From Hemerocallis citrina (Eukaryota > Streptophyta > Magnoliopsida > Asparagales > Asphodelaceae), in contig CM030363.1 in the NCBI GenBank assembly GCA_017893485.1, positions 109,983,073 through 110,047,072 on the forward strand: a stretch of DNA of 64,000 nt. The letters run 5' to 3'. The notes under the pieces are model-generated. The model had not been told where the DNA came from and made no database searches. It was given only the letters and a program-made list of their open reading frames with translations. Positions 43,151 through 54,500 of the stretch are shown piece after piece; within the stretch, counting starts at the first letter, position 1, and each line of letters opens with the position of its first letter. Made by a program: the position numbers and the translations under genes.

Positions 43151-44567
43151 AGGAAGACCCTTCCAAGTTGGGGCGGTGCTCAGCTTCTTCGGCCCGAATA
43201 TACTTTTCGCTCCGAAGGAGGAGGTCTGAGAAATTCTGTGGGGATTTCTTGGCGAGGGAGGAGTGGAGGCTGGAGTTGAGGACATTGGATTGAAATGCTG
43301 CTGCAGCGACCGACTGGTCGAGGAATGCTATGGACCTGGCTTCAGCTATGAACCTTTTCACACAGTATTTCAACTTCTCACCCTTCTTTTGGTGGAGGTA
43401 GAGTAGCGAGATGCTGGTCTTCTCAGTTCTGCGACTACTCATGAAGTGGGTGACGAAGAGAGTCTTAAACTGCTCGGAGGAGAATATTGAGGAAGGGGCA
43501 AGGCGAGAGTACCATTCTCGAGCTGGGCCCTTGAGAGTTGTGGGGAAGGTTTTGCAGAGCAGAGCATCGGAAGCTTGATGGATGAGCATGAGGGTCTTGA
43601 AGCTTTCGATGTGATCAACGGGGTCGGTCTCCCCGGAATAGGTCTCAAATTGAGGAGGCTTGAAGCCGATTGGTATGGGTGCATCCATTATGGTTCGGGA
43701 AAAAGGAGGTCGACTAGGAAGAAGGGTCCTTCCTCTAAGCTCCTCTTCTTGGTCTAACTGACCCAAGCGCCTCTCCATTTCGTGGAGACGGCGGTAGACG
43801 ATGTCATCCCTTCGACAGTAATCAGGCGAGCCTCTAGACTCGTCTTCGTACGAGGGAGAGTGGGGGCTACGACAATGGTAGCTCCTGGAGCGGCGAGGAC
43901 TTGGCATGTGCCGAGAGTTGCTAGGAGCTGGAGGAGGAGTTGGGGACTGTCGGCGAGGACTTCAGACCGGAGGAGGAGAGGGGATCTTTGGAGCATTGGC
44001 GTTGGGACGGAGATTCAGAGCTTATAGGACGGTTGCTAGGAACTGCTGGAACTCGGCACGAGTGATGGGTGCCTCATCGTTCCTAGGCTATTGCCGACCA
44101 GTAGGGGAGTGCGGCCTTCTTCTGTGATGCTCGAGGGATTCTCTCTGCCCCCTTCGGATAAGGGACCTTCTGTATTCTTGGCGGCGAGGAGATCGCTCAT
44201 CCGGACGGTGTTGGCGGGAGGCTCCCTCTCGGGCCCGCTTTTCATCCTGACGGCAGCGAAGGTCCTCATCCTTCTGCCGATTGAGGACGGTGTTGCGAAG
44301 GTCGGAAGCTTGGCGATTGTGGGAGGCCATCGAATCCGAAGAGGCATTGTGGATGGAGACGTGGTCCGGATGGAGAGGTTGTTTCTGCGGGTTGGGACCC
44401 TTAGGAGGTTGTTGATTCTGAGGAGGAGGCAGGTCCTATTGGAGAGGGCCCACGGCTTGAGGAAGAAGTTGCCCCTGCTGTTGAGCGGGCTGAGGGGGAA
44501 CTTCCTGTTGCTGATCGGGGTTGGGTCCTCGGTTGGACCCTCTGGATCTGGCTTTCCTAGGAGGCAT
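43151..44567 (-). pseudogene. T1 gag, fused in frame to RT by deletion
   Basis: Start at 44567 (MPPRKARSRGSNRGPNP; T4 also begins MPPR). A Gln/Pro-rich and Arg-rich head is broken by TAG near 44437 and 44085 and by two more stops near 44020 and 43970. From 43907 it is open: capsid motifs MDAPIPIGFKPPQFETYSGE, DHIESFKTLMLIHQASD, GPAREWYSRLAPSSI, then RSEKYIRAEEAEHRPN. Instead of a zinc knuckle and protease the frame runs straight into RT at about 43150. Known Tat elements have both, so about 1-1.5 kb must be missing. Confidence 0.83.
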
Positions 44568-44619
44568 GGCTGGAGAAGATCTGTCCAACGGAAAGAGGGG
44601 AGGCTGCTATTCGTTAGTT

Positions 44620-44636
44620 TCCCACAGACGGCGCCA
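44620..44636 (-). other. T1 primer-binding site
   Basis: The minus strand reads TGGCGCCGTCTGTGGGA three bases after the LTR end. This TGGCGCC type is usual for Tat/Ogre elements; from memory it is ascribed to tRNA-Arg in Ogre. Confidence 0.85.
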
Positions 44637-44639
44637 ATC

Positions 44640-45237
44640 TGTTGCCGCTAAATCTGGTGTGGGGGGCAAACAGATAGTATTTGTGGATTCTTAGGAAAAC
44701 TGAATAGCAAACCTGTTACCTGTTCCGCCGGAGTTTGACGTTGTCTCCCGCCGTATACCTGCAAAAAGTGCGAGACACCGGGGTTGTTCCCGGCGACGCA
44801 CCCTCCGACGCTCAAGTCAGTAATCAGGAATGATTATGAGAGAGCGCAAAAACTGGCGAAAGATTGATTACCTCTTAATGGAGATGGATGGGGGGTATTT
44901 ATAGGCGCCGCTGGGATCAGATTAGGAATGTAATCCCCCTGTGGTTAGATAAGGAATGTAATCCCTAATCCCCAGTGAAGGGATAGATATGAATCAGGTC
45001 CGTTGATTAGGATTTAATCAGAAACCCTAATTCTATCTCTTCTGGACCGGGTTTGCTGCGGGTTGAAACCCGCACCCAGTTGAGGTGGATCCGTTTGTGG
45101 GTTAGTGGGTTTTCAAGGAGGAGAACCCGTACCCGCTTCAGACCCATTGGTAGGTGAAATTACCGTTTTACCCCTGGGCTTCAAGATTCGTGCCCGATTT
45201 GGACGGTTCCGATTTAACCCCATTTTTAGCCATATCA
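44640..45237 (-). repeat. T1 5' LTR (598 bp)
   Basis: Copy of 32449-33048. TATA box TATTTATA on the plus strand at 44896-44903 (TATAAATA on the element's strand). Confidence 0.9.
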
Positions 45238-45696
45238 CACCACAAGAAGAATGGGATTTCTATCCAGTTACAATTATCAATCAAATCCCCTAATTCTGTT
45301 ATTTTACCTAGATAATCTCTAACCGAACCTTAAAAATATATCTTTCATGTCTGTCTTATATAACTAATTTCTAGCCTATAAATACCATTCGCCTCCATTA
45401 GTCAAGGGTAATCAATATTTCCCTATTAAAAACTCCTAATCTTTATTCTAGGTTACTAACTTGAACGTCAGATGGTCTTACGCCGGAGCCACTTCTAGTA
45501 TAAGACTTTTTGCAAGATTCTCAGTCGTTTCCAGCCGTTCAGATCCAGATCCAGACGTTCTCATCCATCTAGATCCAGATCAAGGTTTTCTCAGCCGTCC
45601 AGATCCAGATCATGATCGACAGTCCAGATTAGAGCTTTCTCCCTTGATAAAAGAACAAATAATTTGACTGCGCCTAGACCAAAAATTGCAGCAATA
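45238..45696 (+). repeat. T3 5' LTR, second part
   Basis: Continues the LTR started at 32286; matches T2 at about 22470-22750. TATA box TATAAATA at 45377-45384. A short tandem of CAGATCCAGATC-like units at 45538-45615 creates the repetitive DPDP reading of a spurious ORF. Ends CAGCAATA. Confidence 0.75.
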
Positions 45697-45963
45697 AAAC
45701 TGGCATCGTATGTGAAAAAGCTATAGATTTGCCACTCCGATCAGATCCATCCACCAAAACCACATATAGTTGTAAGGACAATCCTCCTCGCTGCCATTAC
45801 AGCCTCCTCCCAGCGGGGTTGCATCAGCAGGCTCCGAACACCGCAATTCGAAACCTCGTCCAATCAAGAACCAGGGGTCGATCCATACATCCACCCCCTC
45901 CTTGGTGCCCCCTGTGTAGTCACACCTCTGTGGTTTCATTAACACCAACCTTGAAGGTATAGA
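45697..45963 (+). pseudogene. T3 PBS and gag start, degenerate
   Basis: TGGCATCGTATGTGAAAA at 45701-45718 is a decayed TGGCGCCGTATGTGGGA-type PBS. The gag start reads TTGCCACTCCG (45729) where T4 has ATGCCACCGAGG. Proline/Gln-rich codons follow until S1 inserts at 45964. Confidence 0.6.
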
Positions 45964-47932
45964 TGTAACAACCCGCAAAATTGAGTTATGATAATTTTGT
46001 CCACGGATGTTACGCACATGTATTTTGTAATATCCGTAACGTATTTAATATAAATGTCCAACGTATTTCTGCATTTTAATTATTTATACATTTTTTGTCT
46101 TCTCAAAATCTATTTTTATCTTATTCTAAGCAAACTTAAACATTTATTTCAATCTTTGTATTTTTACGTGCATTGCACGTGCTTTCGATACACGTGTCGA
46201 TTACGTATATTCTACCGTTACATGTAATATTATAAAATTTTCTACGTATTCAATTATTTATTTTATAACTTGTTCGAATTCGTTTCATAAATTGAAATTC
46301 ATTTTTCTCCTATTTTGACTCAAATATATTTTTACACGTGCGGTGCACGTGTTTTCTATGCACGCGTTGATTATATTGTTGTATACATATATATAATTGA
46401 TGAAACATATTTTACATATTTTGTATTTTGGTTGTTATAGACATTTTTTTTTCTCAATTTTATTTTATAAATAAATATTTATTGGCACGTGCTTTAAACG
46501 TGTTTTTTATGCACGTGCAAATTGTGCTATTTTATTACAAATTTGTGCACTAAAAATTTAACTAGGATAATTATACTAAATTTAATATGAGTATTTATTA
46601 AATATAAGAATTTAAAGTGGAATAAAATAATAAAAGTGAAAATAAAATGATAAAAGTGTACAAAACACGTGCACACGTGCAATATGCACTCTTTCAAAAA
46701 TGGATGTATATAGGAGTTAGTGGGGTGAGTGAGTGGAGTGAGTGTGTGAGTGGGTGTGTGAGTGGGTATGTGAATAGGTTAGTGGAGAGTTTGTTACTTA
46801 AACCACCTCCTAAATACCCATGTAAATACCCCCTCACTATTAGCCATATATGAACACAAAAATAAATCAAACAAAAAAGAGACTCAAGAGAGGGAACTTG
46901 CTGTTTTTTTTTGCTTTCGGGATTGGCATGGAGCCTTGCGGGATTTTTGCTTTTGGAGCTTTTACTAGGAGTTCTATTTGCTAGGAAATACTTCAAATAA
47001 GTGGGTATTTCTCCAACTTTCTAATGTAATTTTGTTAGTAGAGTGCTACATTGTAGAATATATATATGTAAATTGTTAGATGCATGGTAACTTATATAGA
47101 TTGAGTATTCATGTTTAGATTATGTGTTGTTGATTAAATGCGTGAAATTATGATCTGATTGATTTGAGGGCATTTTTATAAGTTTCTGTTTTAAGTTTTA
47201 ATTTCCCTTAAGAAAATCATATCTTTTAAACTAGATAGAATCTAGAGCCAAAATTTTTATGTGAGCACCCCGTATATGTCAAGAACATCTCATTAAATTT
47301 TCATAATATTTAGATGTCTTTTAATATTTTAATAAAATACAAACTTAGGACTGGTTGGCAGTTGTCTTATTGCTGGAAATTTGTTCACATTTCGAATTTT
47401 GATCATTTCAGCATCTGAAATGAATTATTTTCAGGAAGGTCAAAACTAAGAAGTTGGAGTAGACTCACTAATCTTTCTTTAGAGTCTAAGAAATCAATTT
47501 TCCATGAAGAATATAATTTATAATGAATTTTACAAGATTGAACAGTGGCAATCTGTACAACATTTCGACCCAACTGTGGATTTTAAAGAATTCAGGGTTA
47601 TAGACACAATATTTTGGAGAAAATTATAACTAAAAAGTTATATTAGACTTGTATACCTTTAATTGGAGCTAAAGAACACAAAGATCTAGAATTTTATGTG
47701 ATTTGTACAAGTAGCATGAGCGGCAGTTTTCGGATTTTGAACATACTGTTTTGTAATGAATTTAGACAAACTAATTGAGGATGAATTTAGATGATGTTAA
47801 CTAGAATGTTGTAGTAGACACATTCAAGTTTTGTATGACACTAAGAAATCTATATTTGGAATAGTATTGGAATTTATATGGTTTTTACCATAGCATTGGG
47901 TTGATGTCTCAAGTTCAGCATTCAAATAGTGG

Positions 47933-47935
<3 letters not shown>

Positions 47936-47997
<62 letters not shown>
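47936..47997. repeat. (AT)n microsatellite
   Basis: About 31 AT dinucleotides within S1. Confidence 0.95.
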
Positions 47998-48001
<4 letters not shown>

Positions 48002-50150
48002 ACCTTAAAAAGAAGTTGATAGAGAAATAGGCTTGGATTATTGGTTAGTTCCTATGGCCAAGGATCTTTAAGATTGTAGGTTTGAATCTTGGTGAGCTCT
48101 AATTTGGTAGTATTTACTGTTTTTTTAGTATATTGGAAATATAAATTGATTTCGGAAAAAGTATTTCGATGGTAATTTGTACAAACATTTTTGGGTTAAT
48201 TTCCCCACTTAGATAAGGCTTTGAACAAACACTTGGTGATTGGATTTGAAGGATTTGAATAGTGATGATTTTAAAGGATATTAGTATATTAGAGAATTAA
48301 GATTTGATGAAAATGTTGGTGTATGCCTTAGAGGCCAGTTGTATATTGACATTACTAGTTTACATTGTATCATGATATTTATTTCATATATGAGGCATTT
48401 CATTTATTGTGTTGTTTATTGTAATTAAATGAACAAACAAAGTCCTTAGAATAGTAGGTTCTATACCGCGAGATATCAAGTGCATGGCTTGATTGTGAGA
48501 TCCTATTGGTTGTAATCAGAACACTATTCTTAAATGTCCCTAGTCAAGTATTATTATGAATTAGGACAACAATAATACATAGAGACTAGTATGTGCGTAG
48601 ACTGATGACCATATCTCACGGATCATGGATATGAGATATCAAGTCTTCACATGGGTACATATTAGAGTAATTGTAATGCCCCGATTTTCATTTATAAAAA
48701 TTATTTATTTATTTTGCACGTAGTATGCACGTGCAATTTTTGTAGTATGAAATCTTATAATTATTTTTCATTATGGATGATGAGTATATATATATGTATA
48801 TGTGTTCTTTAATTATTTTTATAAAGGCCCATTTTTCTTCAAATAAACATAATTCTTTCTTTCTAGCCCAAATCTAATTTATTTAATTTCTTTATATAAA
48901 ACTATTATTTTTGGCCCATTAATTAAAGCCTTGAGTTATTTTTAATTTAATTACAACTTGTAATGTAGAACATCTTTTAAAGATTATTTTTATAGAAAAT
49001 ATAATGTACAACTTTTTTTTTAAATGGAGGACTAATGCATGCACGTGCATTGCACGTACACGTGCAAATGCACCATGTGAGGCCGGTTTTTGACATGGAG
49101 GGAAAAGAGAAATTTGAATGGAGTCATGGGTGGTGGTTGCTTGATCATGGTTGGTTACCATAACTCCCTCTTGAATCCTAGCCTTTTATTTTTAACTCCT
49201 AGTTTGATCATAGCCTTCCATTCACTCCAAATTTTAGTATAAATATCCCCCCCCCCCCCCCCCCCCCTAGCCTAGTTATTTTTGTACTCTTTATTTCTCC
49301 ACAACCTATAGTATAAATTACATTGTTAGTAGTATAGTAAGTGAGTTAAAAGATTGAGAGTTGTGAGTTGTGTTTTCACCAAGAGGGAAGGCCGGCATCA
49401 AGGAGCTCGGGTTGGCATTTTGGAAGGTTTCGGTGCACATCGAGGAGGAGGAGGAACACACTTTTGGCAAGGAATTTTAGGAGGTGTTGCAATTGTATTT
49501 CTCTCCAATTAAGGTGTGTTATTTTTCATGTTTCTAATTAGAAAGCATGCTAAGATTGAATTGAAATATTAATGCATGAAAAAGATTAATAAGAATACAT
49601 TTTAATTGGAAAAATGGCTTATTAGTTGATTGGAATGTTGATAAATGGCTTGTATGTGATTCCATCATCAAACTTAAGTTGTGTGTAAAATGATTTTAGG
49701 TATGGATTGCTTGAAGAAAAATTCATTGTTAGCATCAAATATTATATACAAATGTTAGTAGATGAAAATATTGTTTTATGTGCTTGAATGAACCTTTTGT
49801 GATAGTATTGTAATAAATGACTTAAAATATATTTTGTGGGTTTGTGGAATGAATATAAACAGGGAATTGATATAGAGAATATTGATGTTAAAATTGGATA
49901 AGAAATGTCGAAAAGGAAATGTGGTAGTAGTAGCATACAATTTAAACTAATTGTATGCAAAATATGTGTTTAATTATTGGAAAAATTATTTAAAAATTAC
50001 TGGAGTATAATTTATTATGGGAATAATTAATCTGGAAATTTACAGTAAGCTTAGTAAAAGCAAAACTCAAATGAGAGCTTTTGAAACATCGAAATGTGCT
50101 ATTAGACAGAGGGTTGATTTAATTAAAATGCAAGTTGTATTGAGACAACT

Positions 50151-50242
50151 TGAGCCTATAGCTCAAGTGGTCGGGAGGCTTCTGATCGCTACAGTGTGTG
50201 GTTGGGTTCTCACAAGTCGATGGTTCGATTCTTGTTAGCACC
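50151..50242 (+). other. tRNA-like module 1 in S2 (A- and B-box matches)
   Basis: TAGCTCAAGTGG (50159-50170) fits a pol III A box, and GGTTCGATTCT (50222-50232) resembles a B box. The intervening length is near that of a tRNA with a long variable arm, but the stems do not fold well. Not called as a tRNA gene. Confidence 0.35.
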
Positions 50243-50320
50243 ATATATTTTGTTGCGCATTTAAAAATTAATTAAGCTTCAGCCGAGAGCATTTAAAGCT
50301 CTTAATCCCCTTTATATCGA

Positions 50321-50397
50321 TTGGCACGATCGGCCTAGTGGTCAGAGCGTGTGGCCTGTTTCCCTGTGGTTGTTGGTTCGAATCCTGGTTTCGGCCA
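50321..50397 (+). other. tRNA-like module 2 in S2
   Basis: A 77-bp stretch with CGGCCTAGTGGTCAG (A-box-like) and a perfect GGTTCGAATCC B box (50375-50385), ending GGCCA. The T-stem pairing is incomplete. E2 LTRs have weaker counterparts near 6970-7170. Confidence 0.35.
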
Positions 50398-53300
50398 GTA
50401 TTCAACTTTTTCGAAAAAAAATGATTTTTGATGGTTTTTGATGTTTAAAAATTATGAAAAAAATATTATTATTATTCTAAAATTATGTGAGACTTATGAA
50501 AAATAAATTGGGATTTATTAAAATAAAATAGAGTATGTTTTTGAGAACAAAGGTGTAATCGGAACTTTGGTTCTACACTTATATTTTGGTGAAAGTTGTA
50601 CTTTGCAAAAGAACTTAAAATAAAGTGCTAGAAAGGAAATATAAATAAGAAAGAAAATATATGAAGTGAAGTGGTATGAATTATTCTTATTGAAGAATAG
50701 TGTGATAATTATGAATTGTGAATATTCATTTTGACCATATAATTGGTGATATGACATTTTAATGTGGAAATAAATATTTGATGAAATGCATGCACGATAA
50801 TTGAATTTCATGTATGGTTATGGACTCATGAATAATTTAGAAATCATGTGATTGGAAAAGAGAATGTTATTGAGCATGAAAACTCAAACATATGAATTGT
50901 TAATTGAAATTGAAAATTAGAGTGTAGCCAAAACTCACACCGGCAAGTGAAAGTGATGAATTATGATTATTGATATTGAAAAGATCAATTTGGGTCATTG
51001 TGAAATGAAAGAAATAAGACCGGTAGTAGTGAGGGGGCTAACTCTAAGAGATTGATTTTGTTCATGATTTCATTAAATTTAAGGATTTAGTACATAGTGA
51101 AGAGGTGATGAAAATAAGAGAAAAACACAAGTATGAGGGCCTCGAGTCTACGATGTGGGTGTGATCCACAGAATGCATGCTTGATGCGTCAAGACATGGC
51201 GTGGGCACTACTCCAGAAGATCGGGATCTTGGCGATGCTTGTGGGATGTTTGGTGACTGCAAAAGGATCGTGTGCCATGAAGGAGGCTGAATTGCCATAG
51301 AATGCATGCTTGATGCGTAAGACATGGCGTGGGATTCCCCTCCAGGTTTTCTGTACACGAGCTTGTACTCATAGATCATCTAGGATACTTACCGTAGTTA
51401 CAGTAGTAGACTAAATCATGACGAGGGATTGAACCCTACAAGATGAAGAACGATTAAGAGGCTTGCCCTCGGACCTATGTAGTATGGGATGCATAGAATC
51501 CGAAAAAGTGTGCATTAGTATCATGTAATATAAATAATTGCATTAAGGACAAAGTGCACAATCACAACACGACATCAATAGGGTATTCCCTTTACTTTGA
51601 TATGTGACAAGTTTGTGTTTGTTAAATATAGAAAATCAGTTATACTATTTCCGGCATAGAGAGAATGGCCGTGTATAATATTCGTCGGTTGAATAAACTG
51701 ACGTACCCACAGTTTTGTATGCAGGATAAATGACATGATAAAGATTAAAGGAGAACTGATGCTTAGAGATTATTCAAGTGTTATTGTACCTTCATTATTT
51801 AAATGTTGTAAATTTGCTTCCGCTGGAAAATGTAAAGTGTAAAGTTTTCATGTAACTCTGATGTAAAGGGAAAAGTTTTAAATTCCTTGTAAAATTGTAC
51901 GAAAGAAGTGTAAAGATCCTGTGGAATCTCGAATTCAGTGTATTTTTGGAATTCGGGGCGTTATAGTAATAATATACTGGACTGACCCACCATGAGAACG
52001 TTACATGGATCGTTATGTGAGTGTCATAAGCGGTTCTCATAATGAACATAGTGTATGTAGTCCTTTAACTTTAAGTCACTACGGTTCATTAAAAGAGAAG
52101 TTATATGTTTTAATGTCTTCCCTGTAATAAGGTGATTATAAAATCGACTATTGGATATACTTCAAATCATGCAGAGGGATGTGAGTGACTTAGATATGAT
52201 TTGTCCTTCTTACATAACAGGAGCGATATCTATGGGCCCCTTGATTGAGTGAGACTGCAAAATGCATGGTCGTGCTCAAGTGAGTTGATATGAGATATCG
52301 AGCTCATTTATTTTAGTAAGTCTACTCGGACATCAAGAAACCAAAAATTAAACTAAACAAGGATGACACGCTCTATGCCTTGTGGTCAATTAAGATATCT
52401 GGACAAAGGGACTAGACTACATGATAATATTGGTCACAAATAGGTTATGTCTAATCACTGACATTCCCGTTACTTGAGTTGCAGTAATGTATTGCTAGAT
52501 ACCGCTTACTGTTTGTAATACTGGAATATGATTTTAGTATTACTGTCAAGGTAACGAGAACGTAAAAGGTCTCACACTTAGAAGGGATCGAAATTGGGAT
52601 TTAAATTCATAAGATGAATTTAATTGGGGATCCAAGTAAGACTTGGACTCCCGACATTGATTGGACATTTAATTAGATTAAATGGGCTGATTAAAGATCA
52701 AAGGCCCACACATGAATCTGAATCAGGTTAGATTGTGAGTCCAACAGCCTCATTACTCTCTTAGGGTTGATTTTCTGTAGATATATATATGATACGTATC
52801 TGTGGAAAAGATACACATAAAATAACCCTAGCCGTCACAGAAATTATTAGAGAAAGAAAGAGATCGTGAGGAACATCCCCTTCCCGTAGCTAGCACCGCG
52901 ACGTGAGGGAAAGCTTGATTTGATCCGTTCATGTGAATACCGTAGAGGCACAATAATATTGCAGTGCTGTGATCGACATTCATTGGAGACAGTAGATCCA
53001 TCTTCAAGGTATAACTCTTAAACACGATTTATGGTTTTCGCATGGATCCATTGCTAGGTTTCGATATTTCTTTGTTATTTTTCCATTGTGTATTTGATCT
53101 GAGACTACCATCGAAACCTAACAGGAAATTTGTACAAATGTTTTGGATTAAACTCCATATTTGAATTAACAATTTTAGTAAATATTTGATAATTAGATTT
53201 GAGATATTAGAACAGAGATGATGTTCATTGAATTGGGACTGTTGAAGTCCTATTATAACATTTTCGAAAATTTTGTCTAGTTATTTGAGGATGACTAGTT

Positions 53301-54500
53301 GAATGGTCTTTATATTGATTGAGAAATGTGATTTAATTATTTTGAATGATCATTAATTGGAATGAATGAATAAGAGATGAATTGAGTATGAATGAATGAA
53401 ATTTGTAATTGATTATAAAAGTGGTTATGGATAACCTGGAAATATTGTGACTATTTTGGAATGTGTGGATTCTAGAGACTGAGCGAGACCCAGAATACCG
53501 GCAGGTTATGATATATAAAATTTGAGAAGTGGCTAGTGTGAGTTAACTTTCTCTTTGAGGAGTAGCCAATGTGGGCTAATATTCTCAGTATTTTAGTTTA
53601 AACCCGGTGAGTAAGCTAGCTCTAGGTCTTAATAACTATAATTTATACTTAAGGACAGAGAAACAAGAGCAAACGTGAGTTATGGACTCCAGGATAATCC
53701 ACGAAGTGAGACAGTCCCCAGTATTCCGGGACGATGGATAAAATAGGCCACAGAATGATCCACAGAGTGGAACTGATCACCAGTATTTCGGGACGAGAGC
53801 GACGCTCATGGGACATTTGTGCGATGAGGGTTCCAGGATGACTCGCGGAGCGAGACAATCCCAGTATTCTGGGACGATAGATGAAATAGACTACAAAATG
53901 ATCCACGGTGTGGAATTGATCTCCAGTATTCCGGTGCGAGAACCAATACTTGCAGAGTGTCTAAATCTTGTAGTAGTCATAGCAGTAGGTTGCATGACGA
54001 GGGATTGAGCCCTATAATGAGGAGTACGATAAGGGCTTGCCGTCGGACCTATGTAATATGGGATGCATAGAATCCGAACAAGTATGAATTAGTGTCATCG
54101 TAGTGTGAATGTCTGCATTAGGCATTAGTTCGTATCATACAATGACATGTTTAGGATAGTCACTTCTCACATTTTATTTCGCATTCAAGTTTGTGTTTGC
54201 TAAAGTAGAAGAATTGCTGTATTATAGCATTGCGTCGGTTGTATGCAATTGACGTGCCCACAATTTCCGAGTTGTAGGAATGGGTTGGCATGGACTTGAA
54301 GTCAGTGTGAGAGATGTCATAAGATTGAAGAGCTTCCATTATCATATGTTTTATTGTACTTTTTCCGATGTTCTAATGTAAAGAATAATGTTGTAAATGA
54401 AAAGGTTTTAAATTCCTTTTAAAATTTGTACGAAGTTGAAGTAAAAGATCATGTTTTGCTACGAATTACCAGTATTTGGAATTCGGGGCGTTACAACAGA

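Larger units (their letters stand above)
32449..45237 (-). mobile_element. T1: Tat-lineage element with antisense genes, 12.8 kb
   Basis: Minus-strand element: 5' LTR 44640-45237, PBS 44620-44636, gag from 44567, RT/RNase H, archaeal-type RNase H plus integrase to about 40211, 113-bp array, antisense genes 35792-38731 (plus strand), a second array, PPT 33049-33064 and 3' LTR 32449-33048. Flanks are CACCT (32444-32448) and CACCA (45238-45242), a 4-of-5 duplication inside the T3 LTR. The LTRs differ at roughly 17-20 places plus a 6-bp indel, so T1 is clearly older than R1. The double RNase H and TGGCGCC PBS place it in the Tat/Ogre group. Confidence 0.88.
48672..51965 (+). mobile_element. S2: Tekay-type solo LTR, 3294 bp
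   Basis: TGTAATGCCCC to GGGGCGTTATA with perfect GTAAT duplications (48667-48671 and 51966-51970). TATAAATA at 49239-49246 followed by a C-run (49249-49267). Shares GAGGGATTGAACCCTAC (51423) and the GACGTACCCACAG block with E2. Two tRNA-like modules near 50151 and 50321. No internal region, so solo. Innermost and youngest of the S1/C1/S2 nest. Confidence 0.9.
48314..53123 (+). mobile_element. C1: copia-type (Angela-like) solo LTR containing S2
   Basis: Starts TGTTGGTGTATGCCTTAGAG, the style of Angela/BARE LTRs, and ends ACCTAACA. Without S2 it is about 1.5 kb. Flanks GAAAA (48309-48313) and GGAAA (53124-53128) match at 4 of 5. No coding domains. The copia lineage is tentative. Confidence 0.72.
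45964..54495 (+). mobile_element. S1: Tekay-type solo LTR containing C1
   Basis: Starts TGTAACAACCCGC and ends GGGGCGTTACA; flanks ATAGA (45959-45963) and ACAGA (54496-54500), 4 of 5 identical. Without C1 it is about 3.7 kb. The GAGGGATTGAGCCCTA block near 53999 matches S2 and E2. No PBS or internal domains found, so it is a solo LTR from LTR-LTR recombination. 46100-46680 has many CACGTG motifs. Confidence 0.78.

Noticed and set aside
45461..45667. ORF with DPDP repeats
   Set aside because: Made by a short CAGATC-type tandem inside the T3 LTR.
50321..50397. A functional tRNA gene
   Set aside because: The B box is good, but acceptor and T stems do not pair fully, and it lies within an LTR with a sister module.
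52828..53025. Minus-strand 65-codon ORF
   Set aside because: It lies in the C1 LTR and matches no known domain.
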